61,871 nt of DNA from IMG/VR virus record IMGVR_UViG_3300025131_009312, positions 1 to 61,871 of that record; one strand, 5' to 3'. Position numbers and translations under genes: made by a program. Positions 24,721 to 34,321 of the stretch are shown here, piece after piece. The notes below the pieces were generated by a model. The model ran no database searches. It saw only the letters and a program-made list of their open reading frames with translations, and was not told the origin of the DNA. The DNA comes from a virus. The number at the start of each line of letters is the position of its first letter. Position 1 is the first letter of the stretch.

Positions 24721-24966
24721 ATGCCGCGGTATATGTATCGGTGCGCCGACTGCAGTGAGCAATTCTGCGTCCAGCATTTGTCTAACGAGTCGGCCACCGA
24801 ATGCGCTCAATGCAAATCGAAGCGTATAAAAAAAATCTTAACCTCTTTTAGTACACCCGCTGCCGCGGCACCCAAATTTAGAGTGGGGCAGCGTACAGAA
24901 GAATTTATTAAGGAGGCACGCAATGATTTGCAACAGCAAAAGAGTGAGTTGGATAAAAAACGATGA
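24721..24966 (+). CDS. FmdB-like zinc-ribbon protein
   Basis: The 81-residue protein starts 'MPRYMYRCADC' and carries a four-cysteine zinc ribbon: C8-x2-C11 and C28-x2-C31. This is the layout of FmdB/CxxC small zinc-ribbon proteins (typically 'M-P-x-Y-x-Y-x-C-x-x-C'). The rest is a charged helix ('EFIKEARNDLQQQKSE'). Such proteins occur in many phages with unknown function. Its stop codon overlaps the next ATG (ATGA). Confidence 0.78.
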   Translation: MPRYMYRCADCSEQFCVQHLSNESATECAQCKSKRIKKILTSFSTPAAAAPKFRVGQRTEEFIKEARNDLQQQKSELDKKR

Positions 24967-25319
24967 GTAATGTTTTCATAATTTTAGTTATTTCGTTAAT
25001 GCTTAACGCAGGCCTTTTGTGGTATGGATCAGCTCTTATTAAAAAGCTGTTCTATGTGTCAGAGAATATAGCCGACCTGTACTTACTGTTGAGGTCATTT
25101 CAGTTATTTCTTAAAACCATGTACGGCATGGATTCATATCACGGCGAACCGATGATACAGGAACTTATAGTGAGAGTGCGGGAAGTATCTGATGAAGTAG
25201 AAAACTTTAGAGAGGTTTTCTCAATAGCACTCGACGAAGAATTGGAGGAAGAACTAGATGCAGCCGAAGAAGAAGCGCAGAGCCCGGAAGAAGAACCATT
25301 ATTTCACATCGGTACATGA
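24963..25319 (+). CDS. Single-pass membrane hypothetical protein
   Basis: The 118-residue protein has one hydrophobic segment at about residues 5-25 ('VFIILVISLMLNAGLLWYG') followed by an amphipathic helical region and a very acidic C-terminal tail ('EELEEELDAAEEEAQ'). The short N-terminus suggests an N-out/C-in or signal-anchor topology. It resembles neither a canonical holin nor Rz. The 3' end overlaps the sigma factor gene by 62 bases. Function unknown. Confidence 0.72.
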   Translation: MSNVFIILVISLMLNAGLLWYGSALIKKLFYVSENIADLYLLLRSFQLFLKTMYGMDSYHGEPMIQELIVRVREVSDEVENFREVFSIALDEELEEELDAAEEEAQSPEEEPLFHIGT

Positions 25320-25956
25320 AGAGGCGATAATAAAATATGCTAACACTGAGGACAGAGAATTACGGTCCAAGCTTTATATAGAATATATCCAGCCAGCATT
25401 TGACCAGATGGTGGATAAGATTATTTACACTTATCGATTCACCACGCTGCCTAATATTGATTATCTTAAAGATGACTGCAAAGTCTGGCTGACGACAATT
25501 TTAAATAAGTATGATCCCAGCAAAGGATCAAAAGCCTTTTCGTATTTCTCGGTAGTCACAAAGAACTGGTTTATTCATAAAGTAAAGAGAACCCAAAAGA
25601 GAAATAGAACAGAAGTCTTCATGGAAGACATGCTGAATCAGCTTGAGGAAGACCTGGTCTCGGGAGAACCTACATATTTTGAAAAAAGATCCGAGATGGA
25701 GTTCTGGGGCTCTCTCAATCACGAGATAGACACCTGGAATTCGTTTATGTTAAAGGAAAACGAGAAAAAAGTCTTGATGGCCGTTAGAATTTTGCTCGAC
25801 TCTGCGGATACAATTGAAATTTTTAATAAAAAAGCTATTTATTTATACCTACGAGAAATTACCGGCTTGAATACCAAACAGGTCGTCAATAACTTGAACA
25901 AGCTAAGGAAGCGATATAGGGTGTTTAAAGACAAATGGGAAAACGGACAAATCTAA
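25258..25956 (+). CDS. gp55-like late-transcription sigma factor
   Basis: ATG 25258 follows GGAGGAAGAA; the 232-residue protein has a very basic N-terminus ('MQPKKKRRARKK'). The segment 'LKDDCKVWLTTILNKYDP' with 'SYFSVVTKNWFIHKVKRTQ' mirrors T4 gp55, where a helix is followed by 'N-F/Y-D-x-x-K...A-Y-I/F...F-x-x-x-V/I-K-x-x-K'. gp55 joins RNA polymerase with the sliding clamp to start late genes. It is longer than T4 gp55 (185), with an extra C-terminal helical part ('VNNLNKLRKRYRVFKDKW'). It is placed just before the virion genes, which fits its role. It begins 62 bases inside the previous gene. Confidence 0.76.
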   Translation: MQPKKKRRARKKNHYFTSVHEEAIIKYANTEDRELRSKLYIEYIQPAFDQMVDKIIYTYRFTTLPNIDYLKDDCKVWLTTILNKYDPSKGSKAFSYFSVVTKNWFIHKVKRTQKRNRTEVFMEDMLNQLEEDLVSGEPTYFEKRSEMEFWGSLNHEIDTWNSFMLKENEKKVLMAVRILLDSADTIEIFNKKAIYLYLREITGLNTKQVVNNLNKLRKRYRVFKDKWENGQI

Positions 25957-26243
25957 CGTTAAATGATTATCTAGAAGAAACGACTACAAATATCCGCGAA
26001 GACCGCGCGATGGCCAAGTCGCTTCTTATGGATGCCATCAATGACATGAAAGTTTCCGACGCATCTCGCAAGGAGCTAGGGCCCATTGCAGCCAAATACG
26101 TAGAAAACCTTCAGCGCTCCAATGAGCAGATGGTTAAATTGGCTGCACTCCTCCAAAAACAAAAGCATACCCAGATAGGACTTTCGGCCGATGACAAGGA
26201 TCAACTCTTTGATCTCTTAAACGACCACAAGGACGAGGAGTAA
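25935..26243 (+). CDS. Small helical hypothetical protein
   Basis: The 102-residue charged protein is predicted largely helical ('DRAMAKSLLMDAINDMK', 'ELGPIAAKYVENLQRSNEQM', 'SADDKDQLFDLLNDHKDE'). It starts inside the last codons of the sigma factor gene (22-base overlap) and its stop is followed at once by ATG of the peptidase gene. Position between the late sigma factor and virion genes might suit a late regulator or small packaging protein, but nothing in the sequence proves this. Confidence 0.66.
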   Translation: MGKRTNLTLNDYLEETTTNIREDRAMAKSLLMDAINDMKVSDASRKELGPIAAKYVENLQRSNEQMVKLAALLQKQKHTQIGLSADDKDQLFDLLNDHKDEE

Positions 26244-27974
26244 ATGGCACTCACAGTCAAGGACATAGGGGAAATCTACGGCTCCCTCAACGAGATCTCG
26301 GCAAATCCAGGCCCCTCTGCGGATCGTCGAGCCACTACTACCACCGAAGCGCTCTCTCGTGCTCTGGCAGACATATATACACCCGACGCGCTAGCGGATA
26401 AAACAACATTTTTGGGAATCGTACTTATAAGTTATCCTACCAAATTGCCCAGACAGGGCTCAAAGCAGGAACTTCTCCACACACCAACCCCTATTGAGGG
26501 GAAGGATGGGGAGCCCGGACACCGACTCTATCCTTATTACGACGTCTATAAAGTTTACATTCCAGAGCTGGAACCAATTCCTTTAAATTGGGATGATCCA
26601 AATCCTTCGGACAACCAAATGACGTTGCAACAGAGGGTTATGACTTTTGACGATATTATCCCCAGCAATGAGATTTTGCGCGATCTCCCGGGCCCTATTC
26701 CCGCCGGAACAATTGTTGCGGTCCAGTATGAAGACTTGTCTCAATTAAAAAACCCGCGTATTGTTGGAGTTAATGGGGGCGGCCCCGCATTTGACATAGA
26801 CCTTCAAGCCGGAGCGACAGGTCTTAAGCACGCCTGGCAACGCGGTGGCATTGAAACTAGCTTGTCGGGATTTCCTTGGTCCGATAAAAAGCTTCAAAAG
26901 ACCGCCATATGGAAGTCTACCAAGGCCAAATATGCGGCCTGGAACGGCACAATTCTCAGGAATGGGGAAATACAGGACGTTCCTGGATTGCTGAAGGAGC
27001 ATCGAAAGAATGATAAGGTTCACTGTCAACTGCTAGCACCAGCCTACGAGGACTGGCAACTCTTAACGTCGGCGTATAAAAACAAGTTTGGAGAAGAGCT
27101 ACATGGAAGCGGTTATAGGACATGGGCGGGCCAGGTTGCCGTACGAATGGAACGAGTTAAAGGTGATCAGGCCTGTGCGGGCCATGGCAAATGCCGTGAT
27201 CTGGATGGCACAGGCTCGGGAGTGTGCGACAAAAACTGTAACAATATTGGATACGCAGCGGTCCCGGGCACTTCTAATCATGGCTGGGCAGCAGCAGTTG
27301 ATATCTACCCTGGCTGGGCGTTTCCATGTAGGTCAGCCCCGGGCGGCAGAGACCAGGCTGGCTGTGATAAGGCGGGCGGTGTAGCGCTTATGGGCTCAGC
27401 AGCCTTCGAAAAGTGGAAGTGGTTGAACAAGTTTGGCAAGAAATTCAATTTTGTTTTTAATGTCGATGGGGAACATTGGCATCTTGGTTGGATCGCGATC
27501 AGTGAAGTCGCACCAGCAATCGTGGTCAATCAGAACGCCTGGGACCCCACCGGAATCGACGAAGAACTCGAGTTCGGCCCTGGACCTGACGCAGCCCTCC
27601 TTGCCCGCGCCGGGGAGACCCCCGAGGAGGCTGAAGCAAATCGGGCAGCGGAAAATGAAGCCGCACGAAAGGCTAAGGAAGCCGAAGCCAAGGCCGCGGA
27701 AAAGGCCGCGGCAGACAAAGAGAATGAAGAATTCCAGGCCGAGTTCCGCGCGATGCAGGAGGAAAAGCGCCTTGATGCCAAGGCCTTGTGCCAGGAATCG
27801 GCATTTCTTAATGAAGATGGCACCTCACCGGACGACCTTGCATACCAGATAAACGACTGCAGAACAGTCCGCTACGCTAGGTGCAAAGACTTCACTCCAC
27901 ACCAAGGCGGCCCCACTGGCCCGACGATAGATGGCAGGATTATAGATTGTACTGAGTTCGGGAGGAGTACATAA
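26244..27974 (+). CDS. M15 (VanY-type) peptidase, probable baseplate/tail cell-wall hydrolase
   Basis: The 576-residue protein has a C-terminal-central M15 zinc peptidase: S344-x-H346-x-x-G-x-A...D353 in 'GTSNHGWAAAVDI' and E410-H-W-H413 in 'GEHWHLGW'. These are the metal and catalytic residues of D-Ala-D-Ala carboxypeptidases and phage endolysins of that type. Residues 1-200 look like a gp5-type OB/virion domain ('LPGPIPAGTIVAVQYEDLS'). A cysteine-rich stretch at about 311-335 ('CAGHGKC...VCDKNC') is inserted before the catalytic part. An Ala/Glu/Lys-rich coiled-coil segment (about 470-520) follows. It likely cuts peptidoglycan during infection. Confidence 0.8.
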   Translation: MALTVKDIGEIYGSLNEISANPGPSADRRATTTTEALSRALADIYTPDALADKTTFLGIVLISYPTKLPRQGSKQELLHTPTPIEGKDGEPGHRLYPYYDVYKVYIPELEPIPLNWDDPNPSDNQMTLQQRVMTFDDIIPSNEILRDLPGPIPAGTIVAVQYEDLSQLKNPRIVGVNGGGPAFDIDLQAGATGLKHAWQRGGIETSLSGFPWSDKKLQKTAIWKSTKAKYAAWNGTILRNGEIQDVPGLLKEHRKNDKVHCQLLAPAYEDWQLLTSAYKNKFGEELHGSGYRTWAGQVAVRMERVKGDQACAGHGKCRDLDGTGSGVCDKNCNNIGYAAVPGTSNHGWAAAVDIYPGWAFPCRSAPGGRDQAGCDKAGGVALMGSAAFEKWKWLNKFGKKFNFVFNVDGEHWHLGWIAISEVAPAIVVNQNAWDPTGIDEELEFGPGPDAALLARAGETPEEAEANRAAENEAARKAKEAEAKAAEKAAADKENEEFQAEFRAMQEEKRLDAKALCQESAFLNEDGTSPDDLAYQINDCRTVRYARCKDFTPHQGGPTGPTIDGRIIDCTEFGRST

Positions 27975-27975
27975 A

Positions 27976-28977
27976 ATGGCCGATGGCGTAGACTTATCCA
28001 AGAAAAGATCCGTATCGGCTTTAAATCCCGACACTCTTCCCCCTTCAGAACTTGCCCGCTTTAGACTCCTCGGTCAAGACTTGCTTAGGCAGTCTAACTT
28101 TTTTGGCCTCTTTGGCCGCGGCCGCCGCCATTTTGATACGCCCAGGTTTTTATCCACAGGCGCCGAACGGGTGGTGTCCAATGGAAATGCTGAGATTGTA
28201 TTGGGCCTGGACAGACCGGGTAATAAATTCTCAGGCTTTGGGGGAAAGGGCAACACTCATTGCGCCGCGATTGATATAGTCGCCGGCCGAATGGGAACCT
28301 ATGCGACTTCAAAAACATCCACAGGTCAAGATGTCCTGGTGAATCCTAACTTTACAATTGACGCTGCGCGCGTTTATATCAGTCAAAAATCGAATGTAGA
28401 TGGTAATTTTTCCCTCGCTGCCGGCAAAGTAGGAAACACTTCCGAAGAAGATCCCCGCTCGACCGTCGCACTTAAGGCTGACACAGTGCGATTAATTGGA
28501 CGAGAGAATATCAAACTTATCACACGCACAGATATGAGAAACTCTCAGGGAGGGGAAACTGATAATACCTACAAAGCCCAATATGGTATTGATCTGATAG
28601 CGATGAATGACGACAGTGATATGCAGCCCCTGGTTAAGGGGGACAATCTAGTGGAATGCTTGAATGCAATTGTAGATGCTGTGGTCAGCTTAAGAACTAT
28701 TGTAGAAAATCAAACAACTTACACGCGAGATATAATTTCGGCGCTGATGATGCACACACACCCCTCCCCCTTTTATGGAATAGACAGTGCCCCTGATTTT
28801 AAAGCAGTACTACCGAAGAGCGCTAAATTTATCATCGAGAGTGTGCTCAATGTAGAAGTTCCCATGATGCTGCAGCACATGATGGAAACGAATGGCATAG
28901 TTAATGATTATTTATCAAACGAAGGGGGAATGGTGTCACCGCAATACGTCTGCAGCAAGTACAATAGCACCAACTAA
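27976..28977 (+). CDS. Baseplate spike-like structural protein
   Basis: The 333-residue protein has a beta-rich middle (alternating strands such as 'VALKADTVRLIGRENIKLIT') like the gp5/VgrG-type spike beta-prism. A later segment 'MMHTHPSPFYGIDSAP' resembles the end of such spikes. The C-terminal 80 residues are helical. It follows the peptidase gene by 1 base and precedes a very large protein by 2 bases, consistent with a baseplate hub group. I see no enzymatic motif. The spike role is inference from pattern and position. Confidence 0.55.
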   Translation: MADGVDLSKKRSVSALNPDTLPPSELARFRLLGQDLLRQSNFFGLFGRGRRHFDTPRFLSTGAERVVSNGNAEIVLGLDRPGNKFSGFGGKGNTHCAAIDIVAGRMGTYATSKTSTGQDVLVNPNFTIDAARVYISQKSNVDGNFSLAAGKVGNTSEEDPRSTVALKADTVRLIGRENIKLITRTDMRNSQGGETDNTYKAQYGIDLIAMNDDSDMQPLVKGDNLVECLNAIVDAVVSLRTIVENQTTYTRDIISALMMHTHPSPFYGIDSAPDFKAVLPKSAKFIIESVLNVEVPMMLQHMMETNGIVNDYLSNEGGMVSPQYVCSKYNSTN

Positions 28978-28979
28978 TT

Positions 28980-31900
28980 ATGAGCCCTCCACTACCACCA
29001 CCTCCGCTGCCCGGCTTTGCCGGAATCATACAGCAAAATGATCTGAAGAGCAAGCAACCTCGCTTGCCATGGCGTACCAAAAACGGGTTGTATCAGGTTA
29101 TAATATACACTGAGAAAGCGGGGATTAAAACCCCCGGCGATGTAATGGGTGATGCTGCCCTAATAAAAGCCGGTCTTGATAGTTACATGGAGCACTATTT
29201 TCCCGAATTTTATCCTTTTATAGCCAACAATAACGCCGTACAGATAGCAGACCATGAAGTTCAATACTATAATCTTAGAGGTGAGATAGAATCGTCCATG
29301 TCCGCGGCCACGGTTGAAACAACCAATATGGGATTCATGGGAACCCCTTTTACGTCGGCTACCAAAATCGTGTTCCAGACATTGTTCAACTTCGCCACGC
29401 GCCGAGAAGAAATGGTGGCCGCTTCCTCGTTGCCGCCCTTTGAGTTGGCTCTGGAGACCTTTAATATCACTCAAGACTATGGCGAAGCAGCTAAGTCTGT
29501 CAACTTCGACATGACCACAACCCCTGACCTAGTGGAGAGGCTATCGGGGCAGCTTAATTCCTTTGGCGATTTTATGCGTCAAATGGCCAATGATTTGGAA
29601 TATAATCTTAATTTTGGTTTTCTCGCACGTGAAGTCCGCGAAATCGTTAATGCCTTAATGACGATTATATATGATACCATTGACCCGGAGGGCTCACGCC
29701 CCGTAATGGAGGCGACAGATTATATTTCGGTGTACTTTGATGATCAGAATCACATTGTAAGAATTGAATACTTTTTTGTAACCATCACCGAGGGGAATAC
29801 CGAGACTTCGAAGGTAGGGTATATCACCAACATCAAGAACAATCTTTTGTTGCAAAACCCACTAAGTCGTAATATTTTGGCTAACTACGAAGAAATTCTG
29901 CGCGATATCGACAAAAACAAGGGTCTAGATCAACAAACCAATATAATAGATTTTCTCCAACAATATGCCGTGGCAGCCGAAAGCGGAAATCCTGGAAAGT
30001 TCGGCGCATTTGGAAACCCCTTTGGCCCCGATAGTCCAGTCCAGCCTCCTTTTAATAATATATTTGCCACATCTCCGATGGCCGGCGCCGGCGCAGGTTC
30101 CCGTGCAGTTGAACCAGATAGGATGCTTAATGCTCGGGACTTCGACGATCTGACCAAAAAGATAAAATCATTTATTAGTTATGAGGAAATTGCCAAGATT
30201 GATGAGGCTGCCAAAGATCCAGAGCTGCGCAGCCGTATGGTCCAAAAAGAGAAGGCCAAAAAAATCAACGCGGCGGTACAGGTTACTAAGATAATTGATA
30301 AAATAGCCACTTTTAATTTTCCTCTGGCCGGCCCCAATAAGAGTAAAGAGGCTCGTATTATCAACCAGGTGTTATCCCAGTTTGGAATTCAACAACTTGC
30401 CCGAGAAGCCCTGATCTGCTTGACCTTTGGCATTGGGGCGGCCACTCAGCGCATTACGGGTGCTGTCCGTGATTCTCTCACTAGCACTGACTTATATAAC
30501 CGGCCCCGTAATCCGTCGGACGAACTTAACCTAGAACGACCCAAATTGGGAGATTTTAAAGCATATTTTTCAATTACAGGAGATCCTCCACTCGGAAAGC
30601 AAATTTTAAATATTATTCTAAATGCTTTGGCGAATGCGGGCTTTGAGATTATCAAAGCCTTGGCCGATCTCATTAAACTAAATTGTAACGATGTCATCAG
30701 AGCCATGGTCGGCGCAGTGGATTGCGGAGAGGAATTGCGCGCGCTCAATGATCAAGCCCAAATACCAGATCTTGGAGACATATTATATAACATAGCCGCT
30801 GGTTACGGCTTTACCGGCATGCCACAAGCCTATGATTACCTCAGTGACGTTTCAAAAGTTTTGGATGTAGTAGAACTGTGTCGCTTGCTCAATGCGCCGG
30901 ATGAAGTCGAGGTGGCCACATTAAACAAGGTTATTGCATTTAACCGACAATATCATGTTACCGCTATCCAAACTAACCTGGTAACGGGAACCGAAGTGAT
31001 ATCATTTTTCGAGAGAGTCTCGGAGTACGTCGACACGGTGACCCTTTGTAACCGCGCGGTCAATAATCTGCTCGATGAGGTTAGAAAGTCTTGCAATGTT
31101 TGTTTGGACGAGGACTTTTATGACGGCCTAGAAAAAACTGCTGCCATTCAAGAGCTTACCAATCTTATAGAGCACGGCCCAATTATTGAGATTCCACCAT
31201 TTGACTTTATGTGCCCGGACTCGGAGTTCTTCATTAACAATCCAGTTTACTCGGTAACTCTTCCCAATGCGTTCAACGCGCTGGTAGACTCGATCCAATT
31301 GTATTTTGGCGGTTCTTTGGAAAGCGCGCGAGCCTCTCTACTCATGGAAGGGGTGACAAACGAGCCAAACCCCCAACAGGACGCCATCGACGAGTGCGGC
31401 CTTACTGAAGACCCTGTTGAAATCGACACCGCGGTCCTTAATATAATCAAGGATATTTTCAGTAAACTAGCCGAAGGAATTCAATTTATCGCCGATAATG
31501 CCAATTCACCTGTTTGCGCCGACCTCGACCTCTCCAAATTCCCAGACTTAGATAGCCTAATGATAGCATTAGAGGCAATCACCGCTGGTCTTGAGGCCTC
31601 GCCTGACGCAATCCAGGGAGTGGTAGACAACATCAATGCCGCGCAGTCCTCTATTACTGAGGGAAGTGCTGCCCCCGTCGCTCGTGTCGAACCGGTATTT
31701 CCTATTTTGTACAAACAAGCGTTCGCCAATGCTATAGGTTATTTGAACTTCAGCGCGCCTACTGATCTTACCGGCGCCACCACTAAATCCACCGGCGGAA
31801 TTCAAAGTGGCAGCATCATCAAGTCAGCAACGTCTTTTGAAATAGGCGCCCTCAACGCGGAGATGTATGAGGCCATGTCAATCAGCTATGACTTTAATAA

Positions 31901-34313
31901 GTCGAATGTAAATGTACACCAAACAGATGATATGATCATTACTTGGCCCCCCTATTCCACAGACGAGGCCCCCTATGTGGGCTTGAGTTATAATATTCCT
32001 TTTGATGTATATTCCTCCTCTCCGACCGCTCTCCCACTAAACGGGTCCTTTACTGAGACAGTCAATCCCGCGGCCTTGCCAATGAATGAGATATATAAAA
32101 CAAAACTTATAAACCCCCATGTTTACCGATTTATCGACGCCTATGGTCTTGGTGCCTTGGAAAATTCCGATTGGCTGCAAGTCGCAGCCCAGGAGTTTCC
32201 GCTGGTTCAGGCAGCATCGGCACGCAGGGTATTTGATTATTGTTTGCGAAAGGGTGCTTTTTCAGTTGCTCGTGTCCAGAATCTTAATCTCTTTAAGAAC
32301 AATGCCAATTGTTCACCGGCGGATATAGGTGATCTTCTCGATGCCGATGGAATCATTGATCAAATGAAGAAGAACTTTTTAGATGACATGTGTTCCACCA
32401 ATGCGGGTGTAAACATCAGCGAAGGCGTTCGTCGCACTCTAGAATTCGGAATAATAAATCTGCTTATTCAGGCGGTTTTGATACAATTTATCATCAAGAA
32501 TATTACTGTCTTCTCAGCGTTCAAAATGTCAGATATCTTTTCCATCAAATACCCCCTCCGGGATTACATCATTGCTCAGGTGGCCACAGAGGTCCGGCGC
32601 CACGCGACAGCAGGCACCGGAATGGGCCAGCTCCTTAGAAGCGCTATGATAGGATATTTTGAGAGCCGAAGTACGCGACAGTCTACCCAGAATGTGGGTG
32701 GTATTACTCACTCCTATGCTCCCACCGAACTGGTCACAGGCTTCACGGCACCGCAGTTTTCTTATATCGGAAACATGCAGCAGATGATTAGCTTTCTGGT
32801 TAACGAGAGAATTGGTTATACGTGGGGGCAAGAAATTGCTAGCGACTATGAAACTGGCACTCCAATCACAGAGACTCGATCAACCATGACTGCTATTGGC
32901 AACATTATGGACTCTGGTCCCAATAAAAAGCCTTACAGCAGAGTGTTTCTGGAGAATGCGGTAGGCGTCTATAACGGATTTAAACAAATGTGGACAGATA
33001 AGACCTCCGGAGGTCAGACTACCCAGGGTGATTACGCTTGGGGCCCCACCGCCGATAAGGGCGACTTTTCGGAAATCAACGGAAATATGGGAATTTTAAA
33101 AGAAGTTGTTGTTGATGCAGCCGCCTTAAGTTCGGCCTACCAAAACCTGTTCGCCGCCACGACCGGTACCGTGACTATGAGCGCGGAGATGTTTTCACAA
33201 GTGTTTTCAGACATGGTTGCCCCCTCCGATATTAGTGTTCAATATACCCTTTATTTGTTTGATCGCGGGACGGGTATTTATGTAGACCAGGTGTGGAATT
33301 GGGAAACCCTTCCCGAAAGCAACGTCGGCATGATGCAGAATGCTGCGTATCTGGCCTCGAACCCCGCGCTTCGCCTCCCGAAGGCCCTTGTAACCATTCC
33401 CGTTGCGTCGACGGTCGATACTCCGACCGGTGGACCATGGGCCTCAGTCCCCCCCGCCATCACAGGCTTCCTGGGCAATATATCGTCAGCCACTGGTAAT
33501 CTTATAATGGGCATAACAACTACAGACTATCAGACTCTTGGCGCAAACTCTGAACTGCAACTGTTCTTAGATCAGTGTGCGAGCCAAAACACCGCAATTA
33601 TGGCGCCTCTCTTATACAACTTATACTTAAGCGATAAATATTTTACCACTACGGTAGGAAGCTTTGATACAACTATCATCGCCATCTTAAATCTTTTGAA
33701 GGCTACTGACGACAGTCGCCGACCACCCACAGCATCTGATAGATCGGCAGCCCAAGACTTCAACAATAGTATGGCAGATTCAGATAATAATCTAGAATCC
33801 CTCGCCCGGGAGATATTCTTAAAATTCTTGAAAGAAACTCCTCTACAAATTTTGAAGGGTCTTGTCGAACTCATCGACCCTCATGTGGCAATTTCTAAAT
33901 TTATTAGAGATGTGACAGCCGAGGGCTTCGGCATGGCTGCTAAGGGTATCACAACCGTGATTGATGCGATGCCCGACGAGCCCCCTAACCCCCTTAAAGA
34001 AAATGGCGCGACCGGGGAAGACATCTTGGCATTGGCGTTCTGCGGCTATAATTTGGGAAATCAGTTTGCATCTGAGGCCGCGAATCTACCGACCGCACCA
34101 TGGGACGCCGAAAGCGACGAGGGCAGTTTATTTGGACCAAGAATATCTTTAAACGGAGTCGACTTCACGGGCACCGTGACTGGGATGTTTATGTTGCCCC
34201 CGTCTCCGCTCGGGATAATCTATCTTTTGCTTAAATTTCTACTCGATCAGATAGAATTACCAGATGGGTCTGAGGAAGAGGGAGAGCCTACCGACACATC
34301 AGCTGAATGTTAA
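28980..34313 (+). CDS. Very large virion-associated protein of unknown function
   Basis: The 1777-residue protein begins with a Pro-rich leader ('MSPPLPPPPLPGFAG') and is otherwise a long mix of helical and beta segments. It is rich in Ala, Asn, Ile and acidic residues, with scattered cysteines (for example 'SCNVCLDEDFYDGL' near residue 710 and 'NNANCSPADIGDLL' near 1110). A hydrophobic helix run at about residues 1155-1185 ('NLLIQAVLIQFIIKNI') may be buried or membrane-contacting. I recognise no family. It lies between the spike-like protein and gp25, so a baseplate hub or tail-tip role is likely but unproven. Confidence 0.7.
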   Translation: MSPPLPPPPLPGFAGIIQQNDLKSKQPRLPWRTKNGLYQVIIYTEKAGIKTPGDVMGDAALIKAGLDSYMEHYFPEFYPFIANNNAVQIADHEVQYYNLRGEIESSMSAATVETTNMGFMGTPFTSATKIVFQTLFNFATRREEMVAASSLPPFELALETFNITQDYGEAAKSVNFDMTTTPDLVERLSGQLNSFGDFMRQMANDLEYNLNFGFLAREVREIVNALMTIIYDTIDPEGSRPVMEATDYISVYFDDQNHIVRIEYFFVTITEGNTETSKVGYITNIKNNLLLQNPLSRNILANYEEILRDIDKNKGLDQQTNIIDFLQQYAVAAESGNPGKFGAFGNPFGPDSPVQPPFNNIFATSPMAGAGAGSRAVEPDRMLNARDFDDLTKKIKSFISYEEIAKIDEAAKDPELRSRMVQKEKAKKINAAVQVTKIIDKIATFNFPLAGPNKSKEARIINQVLSQFGIQQLAREALICLTFGIGAATQRITGAVRDSLTSTDLYNRPRNPSDELNLERPKLGDFKAYFSITGDPPLGKQILNIILNALANAGFEIIKALADLIKLNCNDVIRAMVGAVDCGEELRALNDQAQIPDLGDILYNIAAGYGFTGMPQAYDYLSDVSKVLDVVELCRLLNAPDEVEVATLNKVIAFNRQYHVTAIQTNLVTGTEVISFFERVSEYVDTVTLCNRAVNNLLDEVRKSCNVCLDEDFYDGLEKTAAIQELTNLIEHGPIIEIPPFDFMCPDSEFFINNPVYSVTLPNAFNALVDSIQLYFGGSLESARASLLMEGVTNEPNPQQDAIDECGLTEDPVEIDTAVLNIIKDIFSKLAEGIQFIADNANSPVCADLDLSKFPDLDSLMIALEAITAGLEASPDAIQGVVDNINAAQSSITEGSAAPVARVEPVFPILYKQAFANAIGYLNFSAPTDLTGATTKSTGGIQSGSIIKSATSFEIGALNAEMYEAMSISYDFNKSNVNVHQTDDMIITWPPYSTDEAPYVGLSYNIPFDVYSSSPTALPLNGSFTETVNPAALPMNEIYKTKLINPHVYRFIDAYGLGALENSDWLQVAAQEFPLVQAASARRVFDYCLRKGAFSVARVQNLNLFKNNANCSPADIGDLLDADGIIDQMKKNFLDDMCSTNAGVNISEGVRRTLEFGIINLLIQAVLIQFIIKNITVFSAFKMSDIFSIKYPLRDYIIAQVATEVRRHATAGTGMGQLLRSAMIGYFESRSTRQSTQNVGGITHSYAPTELVTGFTAPQFSYIGNMQQMISFLVNERIGYTWGQEIASDYETGTPITETRSTMTAIGNIMDSGPNKKPYSRVFLENAVGVYNGFKQMWTDKTSGGQTTQGDYAWGPTADKGDFSEINGNMGILKEVVVDAAALSSAYQNLFAATTGTVTMSAEMFSQVFSDMVAPSDISVQYTLYLFDRGTGIYVDQVWNWETLPESNVGMMQNAAYLASNPALRLPKALVTIPVASTVDTPTGGPWASVPPAITGFLGNISSATGNLIMGITTTDYQTLGANSELQLFLDQCASQNTAIMAPLLYNLYLSDKYFTTTVGSFDTTIIAILNLLKATDDSRRPPTASDRSAAQDFNNSMADSDNNLESLAREIFLKFLKETPLQILKGLVELIDPHVAISKFIRDVTAEGFGMAAKGITTVIDAMPDEPPNPLKENGATGEDILALAFCGYNLGNQFASEAANLPTAPWDAESDEGSLFGPRISLNGVDFTGTVTGMFMLPPSPLGIIYLLLKFLLDQIELPDGSEEEGEPTDTSAEC

Positions 34314-34321
34314 CCGGTTAA
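34310..34321. other. Perfect 12-base palindrome (TTAACCGGTTAA)
   Basis: The bases TTAACCGGTTAA form a perfect inverted repeat with no loop and overlap the stop codon of the 1777-residue gene. It sits at the head of a 45-base intergenic gap before gp25, one of the longest gaps in the window. Without a loop and without a T-run it is not a convincing terminator. It could be a protein binding site or chance. Confidence 0.3.

Noticed and set aside
27433-27852. Alternative + frame of 139 residues inside the M15 peptidase gene
   Set aside because: It lies over the Ala/Glu/Lys-rich coiled-coil region whose repeated codons keep the other frames open; the translation is very Arg/Pro-rich and low in complexity.
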